Part shown: positions 10,192-18,183 of the stretch, one piece after another | Numbering within the stretch: position 1 is the stretch's first letter | Layout: every line of letters begins with the position of its first letter | The notes under the pieces: model-generated | What the model saw: only the letters and a program-made list of their open reading frames with translations | Database searches by the model: none | Told to the model about the DNA's origin: nothing | DNA from: Alteromonas oceanisediminis | GTDB taxonomy: Bacteria > Pseudomonadota > Gammaproteobacteria > Enterobacterales > Alteromonadaceae | Direction: 5' to 3' | Assembly: GCF_018474025.1 (NCBI RefSeq) | Contig: NZ_JAHCTA010000003.1 | Coordinates: forward strand, 372,001 to 436,000 | Length of the DNA stretch: 64,000 bases | Translations under genes and position numbers: made by a program

Positions 10192-12686
10192 ACAACGACT
10201 TATCATTGCACTCCCAGTTTGCCAAAGTATGGGACAACCTGCCGGGCTGGGGGCAACTCGCGGCAGTAAATCATACTTCCATTAGTCGCCGGTTTATGAT
10301 CACAGGCGCTGTATTCTTTGTGATTGGTGGTGTACTGGCGATGCTTATCCGCTCCCAGTTAGCCTTGCCTCAGCAAGAACTTATTTCCCCTGAACTGTAT
10401 GCCCAACTGTTTACCATGCACGGCACGGTAATGATGTTCTTATTCGCCATTCCCATTCTGGAAGGCGCCGCCATGTACCTCATTCCTAAGATGATCGGTA
10501 CGCGGGATTTGGTTTTTCCGCGCTTGAGCGCTCTGGGATACTATTGCTACCTGTTTGGCGGCATTATCATCATGACCAGTTTATTTCTGGGCATTGCGCC
10601 TGACTCAGGCTGGTTTATGTACACGCCATTGTCCAGTGCAAAGTTTTCGACTGGCCCCGGCTCAGATTTCTGGTTGTTGGGTATCACCTTTGTTGAAATC
10701 TCCGCAGTGTCGGCTGGTGTCGAGTTAACGGTATCTATTTTGCGCACCAGAGCGCCGGGCATGTCACTGAGCAAAATGCCCATTTTCTGTTGGTACATAT
10801 TGGCCATGGCATTAATGATTGTGTTTGGTTTCCCACCGCTCATCCTTGCCAGTATTTTGCTGGAATTGGAACGCGCCGCGGGAATGCCCTTCTTTAATCC
10901 GGACGCCGGTGGTGATCCTATTCTGTGGCAACACCTGTTTTGGCTATTTGGTCACCCTGAGGTCTACATTATTTTCCTGCCGGCAGCGGGCATTGTGTCT
11001 ACCATTATCCCCGTCTTTGCTGGCAGGCCACTGGTGGGCTATCGCTGGATCGTTCTGGCCATTATTACCATGGGATTTGTCAGTTTTGGTCTTTGGGTGC
11101 ATCACATGTTCACAGTGGGCATTCCGCAACTAGCGCAAGCGTTTTTCTCTGTCGCCAGTATGCTAGTGGCTATTCCTACTGCCATTCAAGTATTCGCGTG
11201 GATTGCCACATTGTGGACGGGGCGAGTACGCTTTGAATTACCCATGCTATGGATTTTTGGCTTTTTATTCATTTTTGTGTGTGGCGGCTTAACTGGCGTT
11301 ATGTTGGCGTTAGTGCCTTTTGACTGGCAGGTACATGATACCCATTTTGTGGTCGCACATTTTCATTACGTTTTGATCGGTGGCATGTTGTTTCCGTTAA
11401 TAGGTGGGCTTTACTACTGGCTACCCCACCTTTCAGGTCGAATGCCTACCATGCAGATGGGGCGCTGGGCATTCTGGCTCATCTTTATTGGATTTAATGC
11501 CACATTTTTGATGATGCACTTAACTGGACTCCTAGGCATGCCGCGGCGCGTGTATACCTATGAACCAGAACTCGGCTGGGATTGGCTGAACATGCTCTCA
11601 TCGTTTGGCAGCTTCATTATGGCCAGTGGTTTTGGCATGTTATTTCTGGATGTGATTTTGCATTTCCGATATGGACAGAAAGCCACCTTCAATCCCTGGC
11701 AGGCCGATACGCTCGAATGGGCCACCGGCACACCGCCAACGTCTTATAACTTTTTGCGTATTCCAACGGTAACAACACGCCACCCCTTATGGGATACCCC
11801 GAAAGTGGAACCTAAGGTTGAAAATGATGGTCAGGGTTTGGAAGATATTAGCCACGGGCGGCGCGAACTCTATGGAACACATGCCGTGACAGGGAAGCTG
11901 ATGGAAGTGATCCACATTCCAAGTCATTCATGGCTACCGCTAATTTCAGCGTCGTTTCTTGCGCTACTGTGCATCAGTTTACTGTCGCGAGCTTATCTGC
12001 TCGCGCTGGGCGTCACTGCACTGGCCGCGTTAAGCCTATTCCGCTGGGCATGGGTGAATGGAGCGCATCGCGTGATGGCCCCGTTATCAGATAAAGAACT
12101 TCAGCGCAGAGAACCTAAACTGCATTCGCGTACCCTCAGCGGACCGGGATTATGGGGCATGGTGATCACTTTGCTCAGTGATGGCTCCCTCTATCTATCG
12201 TTGGTGTTCGGTTGGCTTTATCTTTGGACGGTAGCCCCCAACAGCAAAGTGCCCGACGTAGCGACTGTTTCGCTGAGTGTGATGGCGTTGAGCGGCGTGT
12301 TTTTAACGATCGCCGTGGTACTTTATGGCCAAATTGTGAAACGTTTACGAAGCGGAAATGCAACTAAGCTGGTCAGTCAGTTAAGCAGAGTATTCGCCTT
12401 CGGGCTGGCACATCTGCTACTGCTCATCTACCTGACAGCCACGACTGATTTAGCAATCACCACCAGCGCTCACGATGCAGCGCTATTGGTGATGCTCATG
12501 TTTTTACTATTTCATAGTAGCATCGCCGTAGTTATGACTGGGTTGCAGATCGTAAGGGCAGCAAAAGGGTTTATCAGCCAGACACTTCCCTATGAACCGG
12601 CAGTGCTCAACCCATTCTGGGTATTTACTGCGGGCATATTTTGGGTAAGCTTTGCCTGTTTTCTTATTTTGCCCCGAGTTTGGTAA
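10188..12686 (+). CDS. Fused cytochrome c oxidase subunits I and III
   Basis: The start is GTG at 10188, overlapping the subunit II stop, with AGGAG 12 nt upstream; the product is 832 residues. Residues 1 to about 545 are haem-copper subunit I: low-spin haem ligand His78, CuB ligands in GHPEVY (His256, with Tyr260 for the His-Tyr cross-link) and His305/His306, and haem ligands His391 and His393 in HFHYVL. Glu258 in HPEVY marks an A1-type D-channel. A variable linker follows, then a C-terminal part (about 645-832) with further helices like subunit III (GPGLWGMVITLLSDGSLYLS). It reduces O2 and pumps protons in the inner membrane. I-III fusions are known but are not the commonest form. Confidence 0.93.
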   Translation: MNNDLSLHSQFAKVWDNLPGWGQLAAVNHTSISRRFMITGAVFFVIGGVLAMLIRSQLALPQQELISPELYAQLFTMHGTVMMFLFAIPILEGAAMYLIPKMIGTRDLVFPRLSALGYYCYLFGGIIIMTSLFLGIAPDSGWFMYTPLSSAKFSTGPGSDFWLLGITFVEISAVSAGVELTVSILRTRAPGMSLSKMPIFCWYILAMALMIVFGFPPLILASILLELERAAGMPFFNPDAGGDPILWQHLFWLFGHPEVYIIFLPAAGIVSTIIPVFAGRPLVGYRWIVLAIITMGFVSFGLWVHHMFTVGIPQLAQAFFSVASMLVAIPTAIQVFAWIATLWTGRVRFELPMLWIFGFLFIFVCGGLTGVMLALVPFDWQVHDTHFVVAHFHYVLIGGMLFPLIGGLYYWLPHLSGRMPTMQMGRWAFWLIFIGFNATFLMMHLTGLLGMPRRVYTYEPELGWDWLNMLSSFGSFIMASGFGMLFLDVILHFRYGQKATFNPWQADTLEWATGTPPTSYNFLRIPTVTTRHPLWDTPKVEPKVENDGQGLEDISHGRRELYGTHAVTGKLMEVIHIPSHSWLPLISASFLALLCISLLSRAYLLALGVTALAALSLFRWAWVNGAHRVMAPLSDKELQRREPKLHSRTLSGPGLWGMVITLLSDGSLYLSLVFGWLYLWTVAPNSKVPDVATVSLSVMALSGVFLTIAVVLYGQIVKRLRSGNATKLVSQLSRVFAFGLAHLLLLIYLTATTDLAITTSAHDAALLVMLMFLLFHSSIAVVMTGLQIVRAAKGFISQTLPYEPAVLNPFWVFTAGIFWVSFACFLILPRVW

Positions 12687-12692
12687 CGTACA

Positions 12693-13034
12693 ATGACATT
12701 AATCAGCCGTCACCCATGGCATTTAGTCGCAGGCCTCGTAATTTGGGCGATTTGGTTCGTTGTTGTTTATGGCGGACTCTCTGTGGCCTGTCAAGTTAGC
12801 CCACCCAACCCCGAACAAGGCCTGTTAAATTGGATCAGCATCAGTCTAATCTTAATGACGCTGGGCGTGGTTATCTTGCTTTGTGCCTGCGCAATTCAAG
12901 GGTATAAGTTAATCCCAAACGCTACTTCCGGGTCAAGATTCATTATACAGATTGCCACCGCTGTATACGCTTTCGCCGCATTTAGCACGCTCGTTATCGG
13001 GTTTGCTACCCTGACAGTAGTGCCATGTCTGTAG
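12693..13034 (+). CDS. Small three-helix membrane protein in oxidase cluster
   Basis: The 113-residue protein has three hydrophobic segments (about 10-32, 45-68, 82-108) and no recognised catalytic motif. It lies 6 bp after the I-III fusion and overlaps the ctaG start by 10 bp, so it is surely in the same transcript. Position suggests an accessory or subunit IV-like role, but I cannot identify a family from sequence. Confidence 0.7.
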   Translation: MTLISRHPWHLVAGLVIWAIWFVVVYGGLSVACQVSPPNPEQGLLNWISISLILMTLGVVILLCACAIQGYKLIPNATSGSRFIIQIATAVYAFAAFSTLVIGFATLTVVPCL

Positions 13035-13831
13035 TTCGCTTAGCGCTACCGGCTCTCGCCCTGTGGTCAGGTCAGGCTATCGCCCATAGCCCTTTCTCAA
13101 GCTCAGGTCAGGAACGCATTGCTGCTGGGATAACAGCACTGGTTATTATCCTGTTATGGGTAATGTACGAAGTGGGATGTTCTCGCGCGTCTGCGACGCC
13201 GTGGCGACGCGGGTTATTCCATGCAACGGTTTTAGTCACCTTGTTGACGGTTCTCGGGCCGCTGGATCAGTGGGCGGAGGAAAGCGCCGCTGCGCACATG
13301 ACCCAACATATGTTCATGATGGTGATCATTGCGCCAGCGTTCGCCCTTGCCCGCCCCCTGGCGCAGTACTACACTTCATGGGGTCGCTACGGTAAACAAT
13401 GCTGGAAATTGGCGTTCAAAATCACTCAATACCCTATGTTCTGCGCTTATTTACACGCCGCTATTTTATGGTTTTGGCATATCCCTACGTTTTACATGTT
13501 GGCGGTGGAAAATCCGTGGATCCATGTGTTCGAGCACGCGTGTTTTTTAATCACCGCGATATGGTTCTGGTGGGCCTGTTTAAACACGTATTCGAGCAAA
13601 GCGCATTACGCCTTGCTGGCGCTGCTTTTTACGCTGATGCATACGGGCTTTCTAGGCGCTTTACTCACGTTTGCCGATTCCCCCTTATACGGCGAAGCCC
13701 GCGGTCTTAATGATCAGCAATTGGCAGGATTGATCATGTGGGTATTGGGAGGAATACCCTACATCACGGCGGCTATCTGGGCAGCAAATAGGTGGTATAG
13801 GAAATTTGATAACGCGTATACGCAAGAATAA
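13025..13831 (+). CDS. ctaG: CtaG-type cytochrome oxidase assembly factor (caa3 CtaG family)
   Basis: The 268-residue membrane protein carries family signatures AAAHMTQHMFMMVIIAPAFA, AAILWFWHIPTFYMLAVEN and WIHVFEHACFLITAIWFWW, with many membrane histidines. This is the CtaG_caa3 family (Bacillus CtaG type), unrelated to the Cox11-type protein also called CtaG. In Bacillus it is needed for caa3 oxidase maturation, probably at the copper stage. It has an N-terminal signal-like segment, then about six membrane helices. It is last in the cluster; the 250 bp downstream contains no clear terminator. Confidence 0.88.
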   Translation: MSVVRLALPALALWSGQAIAHSPFSSSGQERIAAGITALVIILLWVMYEVGCSRASATPWRRGLFHATVLVTLLTVLGPLDQWAEESAAAHMTQHMFMMVIIAPAFALARPLAQYYTSWGRYGKQCWKLAFKITQYPMFCAYLHAAILWFWHIPTFYMLAVENPWIHVFEHACFLITAIWFWWACLNTYSSKAHYALLALLFTLMHTGFLGALLTFADSPLYGEARGLNDQQLAGLIMWVLGGIPYITAAIWAANRWYRKFDNAYTQE

Positions 13832-14085
13832 ATTTTCTGACTGGCATTGGCTTCGCGCCAAGTTCCCGTCAACACGCGCTGTCCACACTCAACAACATCA
13901 AGGCTGCCTGCCTAAAACGCCAGCAATTTCAGATGATTAGTCCATTAAAAGCCGTGAATGGCACATGATTTGCTAAATATTTTTTGCTAAAGTGTTAATG
14001 CGCTTTTACAACTGTGCCTGTTTTTTGAACTTTTTGTAGTTGCTGGTGACTACTTATTACATGCTTTTTTTTGAGGATCGATGCC

Positions 14086-14337
14086 ATGAAGTCAACGCAA
14101 GAACAGCCCAAGCATCAGAATGGACTGCTTATTTCACGCAAGCGACCTCAGTCAACAGGGCTCGCCATTGCGTCATTAGTTGGCTTCTTAGTGTTTTTAA
14201 CCAGCGGTCTACTCGCAGCAGCGGTTCTTATTGACGGTGTTTTAAATGGTTTTTCGGTAAATTCTTTTTTACTGATTTGCGCAGGGCTTGTAGGTTACAA
14301 GCTGGGCAGAGTGGTTATGAATCGCTGTTCACTCTAG
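14086..14337 (+). CDS. Hypothetical small membrane protein
   Basis: The ATG at 14086 follows GAGG (14073-14076) at a 9-nt spacing, which decides this start over the TTG at 14071. The 83-residue protein has a charged N-terminus (MKSTQEQPKHQN) and two hydrophobic helices separated by DGVLNGFSVNSF. No family is recognised. It stands alone with a strong hairpin just after it. The upstream gap (13832-14085) is AT-rich near the gene and may hold its promoter, but no clear -35/-10 pair stands out. Confidence 0.65.
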   Translation: MKSTQEQPKHQNGLLISRKRPQSTGLAIASLVGFLVFLTSGLLAAAVLIDGVLNGFSVNSFLLICAGLVGYKLGRVVMNRCSL

Positions 14338-14351
14338 TTCAGCATCATCGT

Positions 14352-14386
14352 GCGCCGTTGAAGGTAGGGGATACCTTCAACGGCGC
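14352..14386. terminator. Perfect 15-bp stem hairpin between convergent genes
   Basis: The arms at 14352-14366 (GCGCCGTTGAAGGTA) and 14372-14386 are perfectly complementary around a 5-nt loop. It lies between the ends of the small membrane protein gene and the convergent FKBP gene, so it can act on both transcripts. Weakly pairing outer arms (ATCATC and GATGAT) extend it. There is no pronounced T-tract, so termination efficiency is uncertain. Confidence 0.6.
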
Positions 14387-14410
14387 TCGTATAGCCTGAT
14401 GATTACTGCA

Positions 14411-15187
14411 TTACTCGCTGGCGTTATCGCTAACAACTTCCAGCAATTCCACATCAAAAACCAGTGTTGAATTACGGGTTATCTTGCCTGTAGCGCGATT
14501 TCCATAAGCCAATTCTGGCTTAATGTGAAAACGATACTTTGCACCTTCCTGCATCAATTGAACGCCTTCTGTCCAACCTGCGATTACACGTGACAATGGA
14601 AACACTGCGGGTTCATCACGCGCGTAAGACGAATCAAACACGGTACCATCCAGCAAACGGCCTTCATAATGTACTTTTACAGTGTCTTCAGCGCTTGGTT
14701 TAGGACCATCACCTTCTTCGAGTACTTCATATTGAAGCCCAGATTCTGTGGTCATGACGCCTTCTTTTTGTGCATTCTCAGCCAGATAAGCTTGACCTTC
14801 GGCAAGATTCTGTTCCGCCTGAGCATTGCCCTGCTCAGCCTGCTTCTCTCTGAATGACGCATCAGCAGCTTGTGCGATAGCTTGCAGCTCTTCAGGTGCA
14901 TATATCACCTCGTCGGCAACGCCATCTTTGAAACCCTGCAGTGCCGCCTCGGTATCCAATTCCATCGCAAATTTATCGTACTCTGTTTTGCGATTATTGA
15001 TATAAAGACCCATGCTAGCGCCCAATGCATATGCCTGCTTCTCTGCTTCAGTGTTAAACTCTTTCGCTTCTGCTGCCTTTTCCGTCTGTGCTTTCTCAAC
15101 AGATTCAGTTTTCGGCTGACAAGCAACCAAAGCTAGCGAAGCAGAAGCGATTGTCGCGACTGCGACCCGTGATAATTTCATATTCAA
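14411..15187 (-). CDS. FKBP-type peptidyl-prolyl isomerase, FkpA/Mip-like lipoprotein
   Basis: The 258-residue product has a signal ending in a lipobox-like LALVAC, an N-terminal helical dimerisation region (about 40-140, with AYALGASMGLYI) and a C-terminal FKBP domain (about 150-250) with VKVHYEGRLLDGTVFDSS, FPLSRVIAGWTEGVQLM and YGNRATGKI. It should catalyse prolyl isomerisation and chaperone envelope proteins in the periplasm, tethered to a membrane if the Cys is lipidated; E. coli FkpA is soluble. The neighbouring slyX is also beside fkpA in enterobacteria, supporting orthology. ATG at 15181 is an alternative start. Confidence 0.9.
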   Translation of the reverse strand: MNMKLSRVAVATIASASLALVACQPKTESVEKAQTEKAAEAKEFNTEAEKQAYALGASMGLYINNRKTEYDKFAMELDTEAALQGFKDGVADEVIYAPEELQAIAQAADASFREKQAEQGNAQAEQNLAEGQAYLAENAQKEGVMTTESGLQYEVLEEGDGPKPSAEDTVKVHYEGRLLDGTVFDSSYARDEPAVFPLSRVIAGWTEGVQLMQEGAKYRFHIKPELAYGNRATGKITRNSTLVFDVELLEVVSDNASE

Positions 15188-15325
15188 GCGTCTCCCTTAG
15201 TTTTATAATGTAGCGCGAATATAATCCTGTGACAGAGTGATATCCGATTGCTGTGCTATGGTAGTCTTTACACATCTAAAGCGAAACCCCAAGCTCTGAT
15301 TATTCAGTGTAGAGGCAGAATTATC

Positions 15326-16342
15326 ATGACGAGTTACCGCAGACTACGTGTTCCGATGACCTGTGCGTTGCTGATGCTCTCAGCGTGCAGCCCTTTCACC
15401 TCTGAACCGATTTTTACTCAACAGCATGCCGAGGAAGGTGCGCTGGCCGCTGATATTTCTTTTGATGGCTCATTGGCTGTTGTTTCCAGCGTTTCCCGGG
15501 GGGTAACGGTGTGGGATCTCACTCAACGAACACAGAAGTACGAGTGGCACTATCAGGCCGAAGAGGGTGATAGTGCTGCCGGTACGGCGGCAAACTTAGT
15601 CACCCATATCCACATATCGGCGGACAATAGCCACGTGGTTACGGCCGACAGAGAAACATTCACTTTGTGGGATACCACCACAGGAGAGCCTTCCGGCTTC
15701 TGGCGAATCGACGAGAGCCATATACGTGACGTGGCAGTCAGTAACAATGGCACCGCGATTTTAGTGGGGCGAAGTAACGGTAAAATTATGATTTTCGAGC
15801 CCGAGTCAGGCCGACGTCTGGAGTTTCTCGGGCATCAGGAAAAGATCAATAGTATCGACCTTTCCCCCAACGGTCGTTTCGCGCTGAGCGGAAGTAACGA
15901 TTATGTTGCCTATTTATGGAACACTGACAGTGGGCAGATCATTCACACATTCACTCACCCGCAGCGGGTCACCAAGGTAGCCATTGATGATCAGGGCAGG
16001 TTCGCTTTTACTGCAGATAGCACTAACAATGCGAATATTTGGAATGTACAAACTGGCGAACTCATCAGCCAACTGGATATCTTTGTTCGTCAACAAATTT
16101 TCACCGATGCGGTGTTCTCCGAGGATGGCCGCTGGTTATTGACCGGCTCGCCGACTCGACGCATCAACTTGTGGGATGTTAACAGCGGCAAAGAGCTGGC
16201 AGAATGGCGAGTGACGCCGAGTGAGACAACAGCGCTGCGCACGGCTGTAGTGAATGCAGTGGGATTTTATAATAGCACACAGGTCGTCAGTGAAAGCAGT
16301 AGCGGCCGCGCAGAATTTTGGGAAATAGCAGATGTCGAATAA
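15326..16342 (+). CDS. WD40-repeat lipoprotein
   Basis: The ATG at 15326 follows AGAGG (15311-15315) and gives MTSYRRLRVPMTCALLMLSA with a lipobox LMLSAC. The 338-residue mature protein is made of WD40 repeats; clear ones contain FALSGSNDYVAYLWNTDSG, FTADSTNNANIWNVQTGE and LLTGSPTRRINLWDVNSGK. Such propellers are scaffolds, and this one should sit in the periplasm anchored to a membrane. No enzyme domain is present. It overlaps slyX by 11 bp and is divergent from the FKBP gene, a conserved-looking neighbourhood, but its partner is unknown. Confidence 0.85.
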   Translation: MTSYRRLRVPMTCALLMLSACSPFTSEPIFTQQHAEEGALAADISFDGSLAVVSSVSRGVTVWDLTQRTQKYEWHYQAEEGDSAAGTAANLVTHIHISADNSHVVTADRETFTLWDTTTGEPSGFWRIDESHIRDVAVSNNGTAILVGRSNGKIMIFEPESGRRLEFLGHQEKINSIDLSPNGRFALSGSNDYVAYLWNTDSGQIIHTFTHPQRVTKVAIDDQGRFAFTADSTNNANIWNVQTGELISQLDIFVRQQIFTDAVFSEDGRWLLTGSPTRRINLWDVNSGKELAEWRVTPSETTALRTAVVNAVGFYNSTQVVSESSSGRAEFWEIADVE

Positions 16343-16553
16343 TGATCCATTGCAAACACAAATTGATGAACTGCAAAACAAACTCGCATTTCAGGAGCAC
16401 ACCATTGATAGCCTTAATCTGGCATTGAGTGACCAACAGAACCAGATATCTCAGCTGCAAAGAATCACTAAAATGCTGACGGACAAGGTGAAAAGCCTGC
16501 AAACATCAAATATCGCGACGGCTTCAGAAGAAGCACCACCGCCGCATTACTAA
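16332..16553 (+). CDS. slyX: SlyX family coiled-coil protein
   Basis: The 73-residue protein is largely one coiled coil (QIDELQNKLAFQEHTIDSLN through LQRITKMLTDKVKSLQ) ending in PPPHY, the SlyX family signature tail. E. coli SlyX is 72 residues and has no proven function. Its start lies inside the end of the WD40 lipoprotein gene (11-bp overlap), implying coupled translation. FKBP gene and slyX proximity is typical for gammaproteobacteria. Confidence 0.93.
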   Translation: MSNNDPLQTQIDELQNKLAFQEHTIDSLNLALSDQQNQISQLQRITKMLTDKVKSLQTSNIATASEEAPPPHY

Positions 16554-16568
16554 TTAGGGCAATCTAGC

Positions 16569-17048
16569 GTGCTCAATGCAATTGAAATTTTACCGTTCAG
16601 CGCCGACTTAGCGCATTACTTTGAACAGATAAACCGTGAATGGATTGAACACATGTTCGTGCTTGAACCTGTTGACGAGCGCGTTATCTGTGAACCACAA
16701 GCGTCGATTATACAACCCGGTGGGTATATTTGGTTTGCCCGACATCCTTCGTTTGGTATATGCGGGACCTGCGCGTTAATGAAAAAGAACGACGGTAGCT
16801 ACGAACTGACCAAGATGGGTGTTTCTTCTTCTGCCCGGGGAGCCAAAATTGGTGAAACACTGTTGAAATTCGTGTTGGCTGAAATAAAGCGTATGCAGCT
16901 TCCTGCGGTGTTTCTGTTAACCAACAAACGCTGTGAGTCAGCCATTCATTTATACCTAAAACACGGTTTCGAACACGACCCTTTCATCATGCAGCGTTAT
17001 GGTCAGAGCTATGAGCGCTGCGACGTCGCGATGCGCCTTACGCGTTGA
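16569..17048 (+). CDS. GNAT-family N-acetyltransferase
   Basis: The 159-residue protein has a GNAT fold: a core strand followed by the acetyl-CoA loop region MGVSSSARGAKIGETLLKFV (about 80-100), and a C-terminal LTNKRCESAIHLYLKHGFEH motif. The start is GTG at 16569, 15 bp after slyX, with a weak AGGG upstream. The substrate (protein, amino acid or small amine) cannot be inferred. It likely shares a transcript with the lipoprotein and slyX genes. Its end lies 4 bp from the convergent dehydratase gene. Confidence 0.88.
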   Translation: MLNAIEILPFSADLAHYFEQINREWIEHMFVLEPVDERVICEPQASIIQPGGYIWFARHPSFGICGTCALMKKNDGSYELTKMGVSSSARGAKIGETLLKFVLAEIKRMQLPAVFLLTNKRCESAIHLYLKHGFEHDPFIMQRYGQSYERCDVAMRLTR

Positions 17049-17052
17049 TGAC

Positions 17053-18033
17053 TCACACGGTCACCTTGGGCGTAATACCGCTTAATACCTCAGCAAACAC
17101 TGACGTATCGATGTTTCCGCCGCACAGTATCACTGCAACGCGTTTGCCCGAGAGCTGTTCTTTCTCTTGAATAGCGGCAGCTAAAGCGGCTGCACCCGCG
17201 CCCTCAGCCACATTATGTGTGCAGCGAAAATACGCTCGAATAGCGTTAGCCACTTCATCGTCGCTCACCTCCACAATCCGGGCAGCGCCAGCCCGGTACA
17301 TCGCAAAAGACTCAGCAATGGGCGCACGTACCGCCATGCCATCAGCAAAGGTATTGGCACTGCCTGTTTCTGTGATGACGCCGGATTCAAATGAACGTTT
17401 TGCCGCATTAGCTGCCGTTGAAACCACGCCGACGATTTGCGTATCGAGACCCAGCGCATCGCGTGCGGCAATTAAACCGCAAATGCCTGAACCACAACCG
17501 ATTGGCACGTAAACAGTATCAATAGCATCTACTGAGTCGAACAGTTCCAAGGCGTAGCTCGCCACGCCCTTGACGATTTCAGCATGAAACGGAGGCACGA
17601 GAAATAGGCCTTGCGTTTCAGCGATGTGTTTTGCTCTCAGTCGTGCTGCATCAAAGTCGTTGCCATGAACAACAACCGTTGCACCAAACGCCTGCATTGC
17701 CTGATTTTTCTCTGATGAATTTCCGTGCGGCACAACAATCGTCGCAGATAAGCCCAACGCTTTTGCCGCACGCGCCTGACTTTGGCCGTGATTCCCTCGC
17801 GTTGCCGTTACGATGCCTTTGACATTAGGATGGTTGCTGCGCAGCCAATGCATAAACGTGATGCCACCACGTATTTTAAATGCCCCTGTTGCGGTATGGT
17901 TTTCGTGTTTCACCCACAACTCAGTCCCGACAACTGCAGACAATAAGGGCCATTGGTATTGAGGGGTTGGAGGTTGAACTCCATAAACCTGCTTTTTTGC
18001 TGCTTCTAACTCTGCCAGACTAAACACGCGCAC
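17053..18033 (-). CDS. PLP-dependent threonine/serine dehydratase-like protein
   Basis: The 326-residue protein belongs to fold-type II PLP enzymes. The Schiff-base lysine is Lys53 in HTATGAFKIRGG, the phosphate-binding loop is PIGCGSGICG, and the C-terminal LCGGNID closes the active site. It has no ACT regulatory domain, unlike the IlvA at 20648-22204, so it is of catabolic/serine-racemase-like type. Threonine dehydratase, serine dehydratase/racemase and 3-hydroxyaspartate or EutB-like activities are all possible. It is monocistronic, upstream of and divergent from plsB. Confidence 0.85.
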   Translation of the reverse strand: MRVFSLAELEAAKKQVYGVQPPTPQYQWPLLSAVVGTELWVKHENHTATGAFKIRGGITFMHWLRSNHPNVKGIVTATRGNHGQSQARAAKALGLSATIVVPHGNSSEKNQAMQAFGATVVVHGNDFDAARLRAKHIAETQGLFLVPPFHAEIVKGVASYALELFDSVDAIDTVYVPIGCGSGICGLIAARDALGLDTQIVGVVSTAANAAKRSFESGVITETGSANTFADGMAVRAPIAESFAMYRAGAARIVEVSDDEVANAIRAYFRCTHNVAEGAGAAALAAAIQEKEQLSGKRVAVILCGGNIDTSVFAEVLSGITPKVTV

Positions 18034-18183
18034 CTCCTGTATACCAACACTAAACCCAATCGCATCACTGGCCCTCTACATTACAGGTTTTTGCATAATC
18101 CGCCATGACAGAAAGTTTGGGTACAGCAAAATGGCCTCAACCATGCTAGCATTGAGCGGTTCAAATTTTCGGAAGAGTATGCA

